A DNA stretch of 64,000 nucleotides, taken from assembly GCA_951394405.1 (NCBI GenBank), contig OX596336.1:2852001-2916000 (forward strand), written 5' to 3'. The translations under genes were made by a program, and so were the position numbers. Within the stretch, counting starts at the first letter, position 1, and each line of letters starts with the position of its first letter. The notes under the pieces are model-generated. The model was given only the letters and a program-made list of their open reading frames with translations. It ran no database searches and was not told the origin of the DNA. Of the stretch, positions 35,107-46,774 are shown in pieces. The DNA is from Coprinellus micaceus. Its lineage: Eukaryota > Basidiomycota > Agaricomycetes > Agaricales > Psathyrellaceae.

Positions 35107-37774
35107 ATGCCCCCCAGCAATGAGGTCCTCCGTCAGAGGCTTCAAACCTTGGCCCAGTTTGCGAACACCCACAGATTCTTCATCTACACCTTCGTTTCTT
35201 TGACCGCTCTCGGAGCAGTGATCACCAATGCCCTCAAGAACCAAAGCAACTTCTATTCCGTTGCAATCTATCTCTCCAAGAGTAGCCGAAGTGTTCTGGT
35301 ACGATTTGAGTCACTCTCACAGGGCATGCGGCTATTAACATAAAGACAGGCTCTGGCAAACTTTGGGATCCTCGTCGCTCTTCTCTGCGGCCACGTAGTG
35401 CAAAGAATATTCTTCGGAACTCTGCGCGCGAACGAAGTGGAGGTATGTTACCTTTGTCGTACCGCAGCGCCATGTAATGACTCGCATTCAGAGGTTGTAC
35501 GACAGACTTTGGTTCTTTATCACAGAATCCCTTCTAGCTTTTACTATCTTCCGCGATGAGTTCGACACTTCGTTCGCGTTCATGTTCGGTTTCCTTTTAT
35601 TTGTCAAGTCCTTTCACTGGCTTGCAAGCGACCGTATCGAATGGGTACGTCCCTTTCCCAATAGTACTGGTTCAACCATGCCAACTTGACCTATAGATGG
35701 ACCAGCGACCGTACCCCGGACCGCCCCTACTGTTCCACTTTCGGATGGCCGTTCTACTCGTCATTCTTTGGTGGATTGACCTAGGCATGTTCCTCTTCAC
35801 GGTAGAGCACACACTCTCCGTAGGAGTGGGCGGAATGGTCTTATTTGCAAGCGAGGTATGTCGTTGCATCTCGTATAGCCCCAGGCCCGCTCACTCATTT
35901 TCCGGTCAAGTACGGGATCTTGATCGCAAGTGTTATGAACACCATTGCCAAGTATGCACTTTCTGCATACGAGCTTCGTCGTGCCGGCCAAAGAGGTGGG
36001 GAGAATGCACCGCCATGGGAGAACAAAAGTATGTGGGTGTTCTACATCGAGCTCGCCACAGGTCAGCCTACTTCGCAAACCTTCACGCCTAAAGATTTCT
36101 CTGACGAAATGCGTAGACTTCTTGAAATTGACCATCTATCTGCTATTCTTCACCATCATCATCACGTTCTACGGACTGCCTTTGAACATCGTCCGAGATG
36201 TGTACATCACGGCAAGGTCGTTCATCTCCCGACTGAAGGCCCTCCACCGGTATCAGACTGCGACGAGGAATATGGACCAGCGTTACCCCAACGCAATGGA
36301 GGAGGAGTTAGCCGCAATGAGCGATCGAACTTGCATTATCTGCCGGGAGGAAATGGTATACCATGCCCCACAGACTGCTGAAGAGAACAGAGGCGATGGC
36401 CCCAACATGTCTCCCAAAAAGCTTCCCTGTGGCCACATATTCCACTTCTACTGCCTCAGATCATGGCTTGAAAGGCAGCAGAGCTGCCCGACTTGCAGGC
36501 GTACTGTGCTTGACACCACCATACCCCCCAACCCACGAACAAATAATCCGCCTGCGCCCGCTCCCGGGGCAGCGCCTCAACCTCCAAATGCAGAGGTTGC
36601 CCCTGCTCCTCAGCAGGCAGGTAACGACGGCTTCGGTAACCCTCTTGGCTTCGCCAACCGTTTCTTTGGTCCCCCAGCTCAAGATATCAATAATCCCGCT
36701 GCGGTCCAGAACCAAGCGCAACAGACCGGGGGGCCAAACCCGGCCCAAGGCGCCCGTCAGGATCCACCCTTCGTGATCCAATATGATCTGCAGTACCAAC
36801 CCTTGTATGGAGAGGGTGTCACACCCTTCACACCGAACTACCAAGCCCAGCAGCCTCTCACTCCGGTTCCACGTTTCCCTGGTTTCGATGCCAATGGGAA
36901 TGCTCGGCAACCAGGACCGACCGATAGGCAGACTGGACCCACAAACCAGCCCCCAGTTGCAACATCTAGCACCCAAGCGCAGTCACCAGAAACGCGGCCA
37001 CGCAGCCCTTCTCCTGCTGGGAGTGATTCTGACTTGGATTCGAGCTCGGAAGATGGTGAAACTCTGCCTCCTCGGGAGGCTGCCAGAGCTGCAGCCCTGC
37101 GTCGCTTCGGGAGCAGCAATTCTGCCCTACCTCCAGTGAGGACAACACCGGCACCCTTGCCTCTGGACAATGCATCTACAATCCCAACTGCGTCCACCTG
37201 CGCGACAACACCTGCTCTTGCAACTAATACCTGTGCCCCTGAACCTTATCCACGACTGATCCCTCTCTTCGATCTGGATCATATCCCTCAAGCGTCGGCC
37301 GACCCCCATGGCACCCCCAGTTACTTCCCTCAACCTACTCCAACATATCCTGGAAGCCCCATACCTCCAGGCCTTCAGCATCCCCACATTTCTTCTGGCC
37401 CTTTTGGAAGTTTCAATGGAGGCAGGAATACTCGGCAACCACCCACGCCAGCTACCGCCCGGCTTCCATCTCATCTCACCGACGAGCAACTCGCGACCAT
37501 GGATCGTCTGACCAGGGAAGCCATCGACGAGCGCTTAAGGGTGTTGGAAAGGGTCTCCAATACCCTTTATGGGTGTGTGGACGACCTACTCCGGATGCGA
37601 AGTAACCTCCCAGCGATCGCACCCTCTGTCTCGGGCGTGACGACACATGTGGAAGTTAACCCCTCCCAGAGCACCTCCACAAGTTCTTTGTCCACGAGGG
37701 CAGCTGAAAAGCGCCCGGAAACAGCGAGCTTCAATCCCGAAGAGGCGGCAAGGAATGGAAGCCACAATGACTAG
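35107..37774 (+). CDS. HRD1: ERAD E3 ubiquitin ligase Hrd1 (synoviolin)
   Basis: This is an ER membrane RING ligase that ubiquitinates misfolded proteins during retrotranslocation. Six exons (35107-35298, 35350-35442, 35492-35644, 35697-35855, 35911-36061, 36117-37774) join to 801 residues. About six to eight membrane segments occupy the first 270 residues (FFIYTFVSLTALGAVI, FAFMFGFLLFVKSFHWL, AVLLVILWWIDLGMFLF, KLTIYLLFFTIIITFYGLPL). The RING-H2 finger begins CIICREEM. After a short insertion it continues with LPCGHIFHFYCLRSWLERQ and SCPTCR. The remaining 430 residues are Pro/Gln/Asn-rich and probably disordered, ending in a short helix (LTDEQLATMDRLTREAIDE) before the tail. The promoter region is occupied by transposon A. 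Confidence 0.95.
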
Positions 37775-37910
37775 GGCCAGGGGTAAGTATGTAGATAGAC
37801 GCATGATGATATTTCCTTCATGTTCGTATGTATGGAGCTGATGAGGGCTGCGAATAACTATGAATAATATCTGCAGTATCGAAAACAGGCTTGCTCAAAA
37901 CGAGTGGCAT

Positions 37911-38764
37911 CTATGAGTTGGAGGCAAGAAGGACACGGGCTCGCTTTTTGAGGAGCTCGGCATCGACTCTCGACTTGTCGACTTGGGCGTAGAATTGCTT
38001 GAAGACAGCGCCAAGGGCCTTTTGAGGGGGGTTAGCAGTAGGTGTGTCTTTCACAATTGGCGAAAGAATGGCATCGATATCAGACTCCGAGAGGAGAGCC
38101 GGCAGGAACTTGGCGATGATGTCCATCTCCTTCTGCTCTTTTTTGGCGAGGTCCTCGCGAGAAGCTGCCTGGAATTTTGAAACAGCCTCGCTCTAGGCAT
38201 GTTGTGGATCAGAAATGAAAATTGAACTTGCCATATATATCAAGGAAAGCACTCACCCGACAGTCGAAGGCTTTGCGCAGGATGGTTGCCTGGGAGCGAT
38301 CACACGTCAAGCGCCCAAGAAGTCCTCAGGTCTCGTATCATACTCACAATCTTTTCCGAATCCACTTTGCCCTCTGGAGCCGCCTTGTCGGCGTTGTACA
38401 CCTCTGATAACACAGACTAGAAAGGTAGTACCATGAGTAACGCCGACAGGACTCGGTGGCAAATGGATGATTCACTCTGAGTGTTGTAGACGTGGAGGAG
38501 TCCTTGTTCTGATTTCATTGTCAGTGAATGGGCTCCGGAACGAACAAAATTGGAGAAAACACCTTCATTGCGGTCTTAATCTCACCCATGATGCGCGTTC
38601 GAAGGTCTGCGCAACATGTGGGTGTCAACATGGCCTTCTCTTAGCCTGACGGGAGAAGACGTAGTTGAGAACGAACCGGCATCTGCAGCAGTGCTACTAA
38701 AGCCAACAGGTGTAGGTCTCCACGAGAGAGCCGTGGCTCTTTGGCGAAGAATTCTGGCGAACAT
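37911..38764 (-). CDS. Mitochondrial Yqey/GatB-like protein (Aim41 type)
   Basis: This is a YqeY-family protein, related to the tail of the GatB amidotransferase subunit. The N-terminus MFARILRQRATALSWRPTPV followed by Ser/Thr-rich sequence is a mitochondrial presequence. The spliced core reads LRTRIMGEIKTAMKNKDT, TLRSVLSEVYNADKAAPEGK, ILRKAFDCRSEAVSKFQAA, EDLAKKEQKEMDIIAKFLPA, LLSESDIDAILSPIV, GAVFKQFYAQVDKSRVDAEL and the end LLKKRARVLLASNS. At least five small exons are needed. The length of about 190 residues fits Aim41. The biochemical role is not known with certainty. It is head to head with the next gene, 216 bp between ATGs. Confidence 0.85.
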
Positions 38765-38980
38765 GGTTAGGCACGATGGGGGAGCAGAGCAAGACGCGAC
38801 TCCCTTTTCCGAGTCGCGGCGCTGTCACGTTCTCTGTTGTACCGGCAGCTCTCGGCACCTTTTGGCTGTTACCTGTTTGATGTCAACGCCACGCCATGTA
38901 GACGCCCAAAGTCGACGCATCCTCCATCTTGGTCTCGCATCTCATCTCAACGCCGTTACCTCATCCTTGGCTGCCAGTTA

Positions 38981-40362
38981 ATGGCGCTACCCGCTCTACC
39001 TTCCTCCGGGAAGTATCTATCATCCGTTCGGGAGTCCTCGTGGAAGATATGTCGAGATTCCAATATCCTTGTGCGTCTTACATTGATTCTGGGGGTTGTT
39101 GCTTGAACCGACCCTATTCTATTCATCTGGTGGTGTTTTATGACCAACCTTTAGATCAACAAGAAGAATATTGAGCGCTTAATTTCATCAGACGCTTTCA
39201 AGTCGGTGGATCGGGCCACAATACTGCCTGGAGTCGCATTGCCTCTCAACTTCGCCTCCGCCCTTGATGAACTGAATGTCGTATCCCTCCTGGCGCTCTT
39301 GAACTTTGGAGCCTCATTCGATGGCCCACTTCGCGCGCATACTGGGCACGGGGCCCCAAACGCAATCAGAGCCCTGATTTTTGCGATGTACATCACATCC
39401 ACTCCCTCGGAAGGCGATTATCTCTCCGCTAACGGACTGAGGTCGATCACAGCCCCAAAAGTAGCAGAGCTCATTGGCGTGGATATGTACGTCGAGAAGC
39501 CACATCCGTCGCTGCCTGGGGTGACTGTCGGAGAGCTGGGCGGGCCCCTCCATGAATACGTTCAACTCGTCACCCAGACCCTGAACGAAACCGGCAAGAT
39601 CTTGCTTGATTCTGGCTACCCCAATCTTGGCTTCTTTGTCGTAGAGGCGCTGAAGGAAGCAGAGAAAGCAAAGGTAGATCAGAATACCAGTGCACAGGCT
39701 GAGGCGGTAATCGCGAAGGTACTTGTCCCATTCATTTTGCAAGACATATCATTCTGATATGTGACCATCGCACAGGTTGTTCGGGCTCTTCCTGCCTTTC
39801 GAGACATGGATTGTGTGAATGGCGAACGTAAGTTACTCATGTTAGTTTGCTTGGTGTAATGAACCCTCATTCTGTTTCATCAGCCGTCTATATCTTTAGC
39901 AAGGCCATCTACCTTCTCAACGTGGTATCCACACGGTTTGGATCGATAACCCCACCGCCGTTCCCCGTCCCAGACGTGAAAGACCTTCCCATATCTGCTG
40001 ACGGCTTCACTCCATCTATATTTGTCCAGTTGGGGATCATCGATTTGTCCTCGTCGGATTCCCTAAAGAGCCTGTGGCCAACCATATCCGAAGAAGGTAT
40101 TCAAACTCGACTCGGTCAGAAGAAAGATGGGGCTGCTGCGCAGGTAACGCATGTACGAGAGCCCACGATGAGTCTGGAACAGAGTTCCCGTCTACGAGGC
40201 GCCTCAATCGCAGCGGCTGAAACGATCGCGGAGGTGTCAACCCAGAGTGAAGGCGCGGTTACCCCTTCAGGAATCAATGTGTGGCTTCAGGTCACCCTAA
40301 AGCAACGTGCAGACTATCGAGCAGTCGGGGGCATCGTTGTGAAGGACACGGTGCTATTCTAG
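38981..40362 (+). CDS. Probable queuosine salvage (DUF2419-type) protein
   Basis: Four exons (38981-39070, 39155-39718, 39776-39827, 39884-40362) join to 394 residues, starting MALPALPSSGKYL. Blocks include LPGVALPLNFASALDELNVV, LLNFGASFDGPLRAHTGHGA, GLRSITAPKVAELIGVDMYV, GVTVGELGGPLHEYVQLVTQ, FFVVEALKEAEKAK, VRALPAFRDMDCVNGEPVYI and FSKAIYLLNVVSTRFG. This LNFG...LL and EYPAF-like DVDG-style architecture resembles the Q-salvage family (queuosine nucleosidase-like proteins), which release queuine for tRNA modification. The assignment is from recalled similarity, not a search. A fungal protein of unknown function is the alternative. The gene model itself is strong. Confidence 0.72.
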
Positions 40363-40570
40363 GTGGTCACAAGGCAAGATGCTATGTAGGGTTGAAATGC
40401 GAATGGTACAACACACGTCTGAGGAGAACGCAGATAAGGTGGAAGGGGTAAAACGGAATAGAGGGTTACCTACGTGCCTCTCTAGAATAAAACTATAAAA
40501 GTACACAATTGAAAACCTTCCTTGTATATCGTTCCTGAAATTGGTTCGTCTAAGCGAGTCGGTGTGTATA

Positions 40571-43483
40571 TCAGAGATCCGAATCACTGGCGTTGCTATC
40601 GCTCTCATCCTGCCCGTACACCGCAAACGCTCGGCGCGTCCCATCTGACCCGCGGGTCACAGATTGACCCCGCCTTCGTCCGTGCCCATGTCCAGCGTTG
40701 AAGGGCTGGGTAGCGGTTCTCGGTGTCTCGACCCCAACCTCTCTATCTCTTGGAATCCTGTTCTTCAAACTGGGTGACTTCTGCTGCTGGATCTCGTCCA
40801 GCGTACCGACCTGCCCAGCCTGCGACGATAGACCTGTCTCCTGATGCGTAGGCGACGAATCATTTGAAGAAGGATAGTTAAAGTCGACATGCTTCGTCGA
40901 GTGTGGCTGTGGGCTGGCATATCTGCTAGGCGAGTCGACTCCTGAGAAGTGCGATGTGGCGGAGGTGCTACGCTGGCGTGACTTTGAGCGGGACTTGGCG
41001 CGCCTCTTCCTTGCTGCAAAGTCTTTGGCGGTCCCTGGGGGACGGAGGGTTGATTGTTCCGAGATGCTACTTGGCGCGTTGGTGGTCGCATCGGACTCAG
41101 CAGCGGACGAGTCATCGATGTCGAACTTGTCATCCTCTTCTTCGTCCGTCACCTCGTCCTCCTCTTCGTCCGACAAAATTGGGTCCACACGCTCAACCGT
41201 AGCATCGGAGTCTGCCTGCTCCGTTGCACCTGTATCGCGCTTCTTGCGACGCTTGGGCTTGTCCGGATTCTCCTCCACCACTACAAACGATTTCTGCCTC
41301 TCCCGCTCGTTCCACTTCAGTGTCCGCGAGATCGCATGGAACCAGTCCGTGGACTGTTTATCGGCGCAGACGGTGGGGAACGGGTACTTCGAGGCGGTGA
41401 CTTTGATATGGTCGCCCTCTGTGGACAAGTACGTCTGTATCAGTAACTGGTTGTTTGTCAGATTGTACATGAACACTCTTACGTTTGAGCTCTACCCGTC
41501 CACGACCATCGAATGACGCCCATGCAGTGCTCCTCGAGTTGTAGGGCACGCAGATGCGTAGCTCCATGCTGTCTGGAAGGAGCATCGGTCTGAAGGACAA
41601 TGTGTGCGGGCAAATCGGAGTGATAAGAATAGCAGGGATTTCGGGGTGGACAAGAGAGCCACCAGCGGAGAGCTGTGAAGAGATTACTGTCAGTCCGGTT
41701 GTCGACAGATACGACATATTTCACATACTGAATAGGCAGTCGACCCAGTAGGGGTCGAGATAGTCAAACCGTCCGCTTGGACAGTGGTCATATGGTGTTC
41801 ATCGCCTGCCAGGAGCGCACGTTAGTATACTGTAGCGCAGCCCAAGAGAAATGTTAACTTACCAAACAGCTCCAGCAAGCTCACATATGGGCTTGGACCG
41901 CGATCCACCACAAGGTCGTTGAGAACCTCGAAGCTCTCAACCGGCCGTGTTGTGTAGCACATGATTTCCTTGTCCCTGCCACATTTGCCACCTTCTTGGG
42001 CCGTAAATCCTCCCTCTAACGCCTCCCAGCCTCCATTGCTCTCCAAGTTCTTCATGATAATTTCCCCAGTATCAGCCTTCTTGACCGCTTTCTGACCTTT
42101 ACCTTTCTCCACTGCAACGGCGCGATACACTGTACAAGTAAACCTCATCCTCAGGTTCACTCGGATTCCATTGTCGATGACGTTGTCCATAACTGATTTA
42201 TGGTCTGCGAAATCGAAGTTGGTTAGGAAACCAAGAGATCCAAGGGCGAAGGGGAGGACTGGAGGGACGATCTTTTGGAATAGCCAGGAGGTGAAGAGGA
42301 CAGTTCCGTCTCCACCAAGCTGCGGTTAAATCCATGAGTGGAGATACACGAGTAAACGGGCAAGACAAACTGACCGTTACAACGAAGTCAAAGAGATGTG
42401 GGCTTTGCGAGCACATGGCACTGGTCCAATACCGAAGTTGGCCTTCCTCCTCGCCATCGCTTTCGGGGGAGGAAGAGGAGTTCCCGTGCGAGCTCGATCT
42501 CCGCCGGGGAAATGGCTCAAAGAGTCGAGGATATTCTCGTTTAATCCCCTCCCCATCGAATCGTCTTGATGCACGCAGCTGTGCATCAACGTATCTAGAA
42601 TCCGGGCGTTGAATGGCGCGAGTGGAGTAATGCGCTGGGAGGGACGTACACTACGAGGCCCCTTCCATGCCCCGGTCTCTGCTTCAGCATGAGATAGAGA
42701 GCCAACTCTCTGGTGAGCTTTATAAGCCTGTTATCTCGAGCTTTTGTAACGATGAGCACATTCTGAATGTTTGATTGTACGCGAGCACGACCTGGAAGGA
42801 CGAGGAGTCAGAAGCGGAATAGCCGATGTAAGCCGGGCTAACTTACCGAGCTGCTTGCTCATCTCACGCACCCCCACTGCTGTCTCTGCCAGGCGAGTCG
42901 TGAGATTGCCAGTATAATCGTCTTCATCATCCTCGAGTGTTGAGCTCCCAGCCCAGGATGAAGCAACAGATTCTGGTGACATTGGTCCTGAAGGATGCAG
43001 GCCCGGCGATTGGAGCGACCTTGCGACCCCAACGTCCCCATTGGCTTGGTCTGGCCTGCGTTTCAGGAAACTCGCCAGAGTAGCGGCCTTGTCCAGGTAC
43101 GAGTGCACGAAGCAGGGAGACTGAGCAGCCTGATGCCCAAGTGTGGTGGGTGTCTTCTTGTAAGCGGCAGATTCGTCAAGCATGGCCCCTGGTGGTGGTT
43201 TCACAGGGAGATTGGCATTTAATGAACTGTAGTTCTGATCGGGCGGAGGCGGTGATGTCGTCTCGAGCTCAATATTGAGTTTGTATTCTGGCTGAGAGCG
43301 TTCGATATGCAAGGAGCTGGGCCTGCTGCTCTTCCGAGATAGGGATGGTTGGAGTGGGCCCTTGTGGCCGTGCCCATGCCCGTTCTGGCCATTGAGAGCA
43401 GTCCAAGCCGCCGGGGTTGTCGGTGGCGTCGAGAACGTTTCTGTGTCCTCTACAAGAACGTTGCGCAGCGAGGAGGAGGGCAT
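40571..43483 (-). CDS. NAD kinase
   Basis: This is an ATP-NAD kinase making NADP. The start at 43483 ([17 protein letters not shown]) precedes a Ser/Pro-rich N-terminal region of about 200 residues. Catalytic blocks follow over about seven exons: [40 protein letters not shown] (the GGDG motif), [55 protein letters not shown] with [20 protein letters not shown], and [20 protein letters not shown]. The last exon adds a Lys/Arg and Ser/Asp-rich extension of about 250 residues ending [10 protein letters not shown], far longer than the catalytic core needs. It is head to head with the next gene, 112 bp between ATGs. Confidence 0.93.
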
Positions 43484-43595
43484 GGTGGGGGATAAAGTGA
43501 GGGAGTTGGTATCTGGAGTTTATATTGAGTGATGCTCATCAGGCCGATCAGCTTCAGCGCTCCCCTGCCATAACCTCGGCACAGGTGTTGCTGCT

Positions 43596-45936
43596 ATGCC
43601 AGCGCAAGGTACAATGCAAATCAACGTGCGCAGTTCCCAAGACATTACCCAACTCAACGACCCCGTTACCCAGGGCTTGCTCTCACCGTTGTTGGTGGTG
43701 GCCGGCGGTCCGGACGGCACCAGACGCGTCGTTGATGCCACCAGCGAGTACTCTCTTGTCCTCCACGTTCATGCCCCTGTTGTCGAGAGAGAGCGACTCG
43801 CGATCCCTGGAAACCGCAACTGTCAACCGTCTCCTTCGTCCCCTACGAACAAGATGCAACGTCCTGGCAAAGATGGTGTCTACCCAATCCCGGCCTGCAA
43901 CGTATTCTTCCTCTCGGCGGTCCACCGTCTCAGACGCATCCAATCAGGACCTTCCTTTGGCTGTATATCCCCCGCCTGACAAATTTGCTTCCAAAGCACA
44001 CTTCTCTCAGGGATACAAGGACAGCATGGAGCTCATACGCCGGATATACGCAGTCCGGGATGCGTTCAGAAACGTCGTCACCCGGGTGGCAAGCGCCAGC
44101 CAAAAGTCCGACGGTGTACCCGCTTTGTCCTCGCTCTGCGCTCTCGTAATAGGGCAGAACATGTTCGGATGGGAAGAACCGCCGGAGGACGAAGAGGAAG
44201 AAGATTCCGAACCTGATGCAACCGAGTTTGTTGACCAGATGTATGAAGCCGTTCCTATGGCATGTAGAAGGTGGGATTATCCTATGTTCTCCCTTCCCAT
44301 TGGTTACTGACATATTATTAGGCGGTTGCTATCGTCTCATGCACTCGGAATTATCCTCAACACTTGTCCACATCACCTCACTCTTATCAACATCTTACTG
44401 GACGAAACGTTACCCCTTCGTTTGGAATATGAAGTTACACAACTATTAGAGGCACTCTTTCTGGTCGCTCTGCGACCAAAACCAAACGGACCTGCACCTA
44501 TATGCCATCCAGCCCATTCCAAATTTCTGACCGAATGGCTTGGACGGTGGCTGAGTGCGGGCTTCAATGTTCTCGCCTTCGCGAGCACATTGATCCACGC
44601 TCTGACCGAAATTCAGGACCAGGATGTTTGGGCTTGCAAAGCCGTTGATAATGTTACTAGGCGATTATATCACCTCGACGCGACGGGCTTCTACTGGGTA
44701 GCCACAGGATTCGCGCACTTTGCATCTACCCATTCGACCATTCGAAAACATCCCCCGCCTGAAAACTTGGATCAAACTGAGGACGATCTTTTGGACATCT
44801 ACAATGGGCTCTACCAATGGCTCAACTTTGCCCTCGAGCGGCCCCACTTACCCTCGAAGGAGTCACCAGACACGATACTGGATAGTGGTGCTCTCTTCGA
44901 ACTCATCCGAACTTCGTCCTTCTCACTGGCTTCTGGTGCAAAATCGTTGCCTTCGAAACTTCAAGATTGCACAATTTCCCTTTGTTTGATGTGGCTCTTT
45001 CACAACCGAAAACGCGCCCCCGAAGATTACACTAAACATGTCGAGTCTTCCCTCGCGTCCTTCACTCCACGGCCCACGACCTTCCACGGCTTCGTCAAGC
45101 ACCTCTTCGGCAATAACCCAATTGGAGACGCTCGCCACACAATCGGGTCGTATATATCTCTCCTCCAAAGCTGTGACATCCGTAGACTGGAAGCTTCATT
45201 GTGTGGTTCAACACTGTATATTGTCGAGAACCTCGAAAGCGATATTCGATTGACTCCGCACGAACGCGCTGAAGCCAAACTCTATCGCCAACAACTCGTC
45301 GAACTCGTCGACGAGGCAGAATCCAAGCTCTTCAAGGCGCCCACGCAAGTCGCGCAGGATCTAGGCACATGGAGTTGCCGAGGGAAAAGCTTTTCAACTA
45401 CGAGTCGTTCGCCTTGGTCGAAAGGGGGATGGGAATGGGAGCCTGTGATTGGCTGTTGGGTCCGCAAACAGGCCGCAGATCTGGCCAGCCCTAGTGCGGC
45501 AATCGCAAGAAAGAGGCGCAAGATTGCCTTTGCCACCCCTATGAAGAGCAACCGACCGTTATCCTGGGACAGCCCTGCAGATGGCATACCAGGTTTGTGG
45601 GCCCGGACTCCTCGACCCAAGCTCCACTCACACCGCAACACGCCAAGAGCCGGCAAAATGCCTGCACTGTTCCCCACAAAGTCACTTCAGTTCACCTCCC
45701 TCGTCGCCAACGCTGTGTCCCGAAGGACCGTATTGCATCCCGTAAGGCAGAACCAAGATCGGAGGTCGTCAACCGACGGGGCCATGCTCCCTTCAGACGA
45801 TCTGAACCTGGCCTCCAGCCCGGTGGTGTGTTCGTACCACAAGGAGCAAAGGAACCGAACCTTCTACGAAGCCTCACATCACCAACCATCTGACGACGTC
45901 CTGGATCTTTTAGCGTCTGGAGCTAGCTCACCTTGA
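43596..45936 (+). CDS. Unrecognised protein of about 743 residues
   Basis: I do not recognise this family. The best model has three exons: 43596-43875, 43934-44270 and 44322-45936. The first ATG gives MPAQGTMQINVRSSQD, then LLVVAGGPDGTRRVVDATSE. The first junction joins QRPGKD to DASNQDLPLAVYPPPDKF through a 58-nt GT-AG intron with a pyrimidine tract. The middle is helical and leucine-rich (ALGIILNTCPHHLTLINILL; YEVTQLLEALFLVAL; WLGRWLSAGFNVLAFASTL), with an acidic patch (EEPPEDEEEEDSEPD). The C-terminal 180 residues are basic and probably disordered, with a possible nuclear signal (ARKRRKIAFATP). An alternative frame that opens upstream at 43525 lacks an ATG there. A nuclear helical scaffold would fit, but no function is claimed. 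Confidence 0.7.
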
Positions 45937-46210
45937 TAATCGCATTCTACCTTTATCTTCCCTAGTTCGCCGCCCGCTCAGTGTCTTTTGTGTTTGATTC
46001 TGAGTTCCGTACATTTTTCGATACTAGTTGGTGTACTTATTCAAGGCAATCATTTATGTTACCGGCTGTGATGATGCAATCCACGTCACCATCAGACACC
46101 GATCAAGCCCCTATCTATTTCGCCTGGACCGTGCACACGCTCAGGCCCACTCCACTCAACACCCATCCAACGCCCCGCGAGTCCACTCGGGAAGCGATAG
46201 GAACGTGCCC

Positions 46211-46513
46211 ATGTCACAAACGACCTCCAGGAAGGCAAAGGACACGAAGGCGTTGCCCCTGTCCGACACTCTGCGGGACCTTGCTCTGCTCCGGGCGAGC
46301 GATGTGGACTTGGCAGCACTCCTGCCGGCGAGCGTGGACAGCAAGACTGCTGGCGGAGATGAAGGCTTGCTGGATGACTCCTCTGAGTTTATCCGAGAGA
46401 CGCGAAAAGCGCTGCGAATTCACGACCGAGGGGGTGCGCAGGTGCAGGGCAAGATGCTGGAGGCGATTTCAGTCAAGTACGAGGAGCTAGGGGGCGGCCT
46501 AGAACTGGAATGA
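46211..46513 (+). CDS. Small unrecognised protein, 100 residues
   Basis: This is a single-exon frame with ATG at 46211 (MSQTTSRKAKDTKALPLSDT). It is hydrophilic and mostly helical, with LRDLALLRASDVDLAALL and EFIRETRKALRIHD, then VQGKMLEAISVKYEELGGGL at the end. The frame is open upstream, but the residues there are not protein-like. Size and composition suggest a small helical subunit or coiled-coil protein. I do not recognise it. It is transcribed in the same direction as both neighbours. Confidence 0.55.
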   Translation: MSQTTSRKAKDTKALPLSDTLRDLALLRASDVDLAALLPASVDSKTAGGDEGLLDDSSEFIRETRKALRIHDRGGAQVQGKMLEAISVKYEELGGGLELE

Positions 46514-46774
46514 GGTGTGGCTCGTGGTCATCTTTGTGATTTGCCCCGGCTGAATTTGCGACGCAGCCTCGTGTTGGTGAAATTTCTGGCGTTATCAGAG
46601 GTAGAAGATGGAGCGATTGTATATGATAGCAATGGACTAGTCTGACATTCGGAGAAGAGCCAAGGGGATGGCGCTTGTTATGTAAGCGCAGTCGAATACA
46701 CGGTCCGGGTGTTTCTTGAACTGGCTTCTCCTCTGCACACGACGTCCTGCGCGGTACAGGCGACGACGACAGCA

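Noticed and set aside
43525..43870. Alternative upstream frame of the unknown 743-residue gene
   Set aside because: It begins with TTG, not ATG, and its sequence is Cys/Ser/Arg-rich. The ATG frame at 43596 reads better and joins cleanly through a GT-AG intron.
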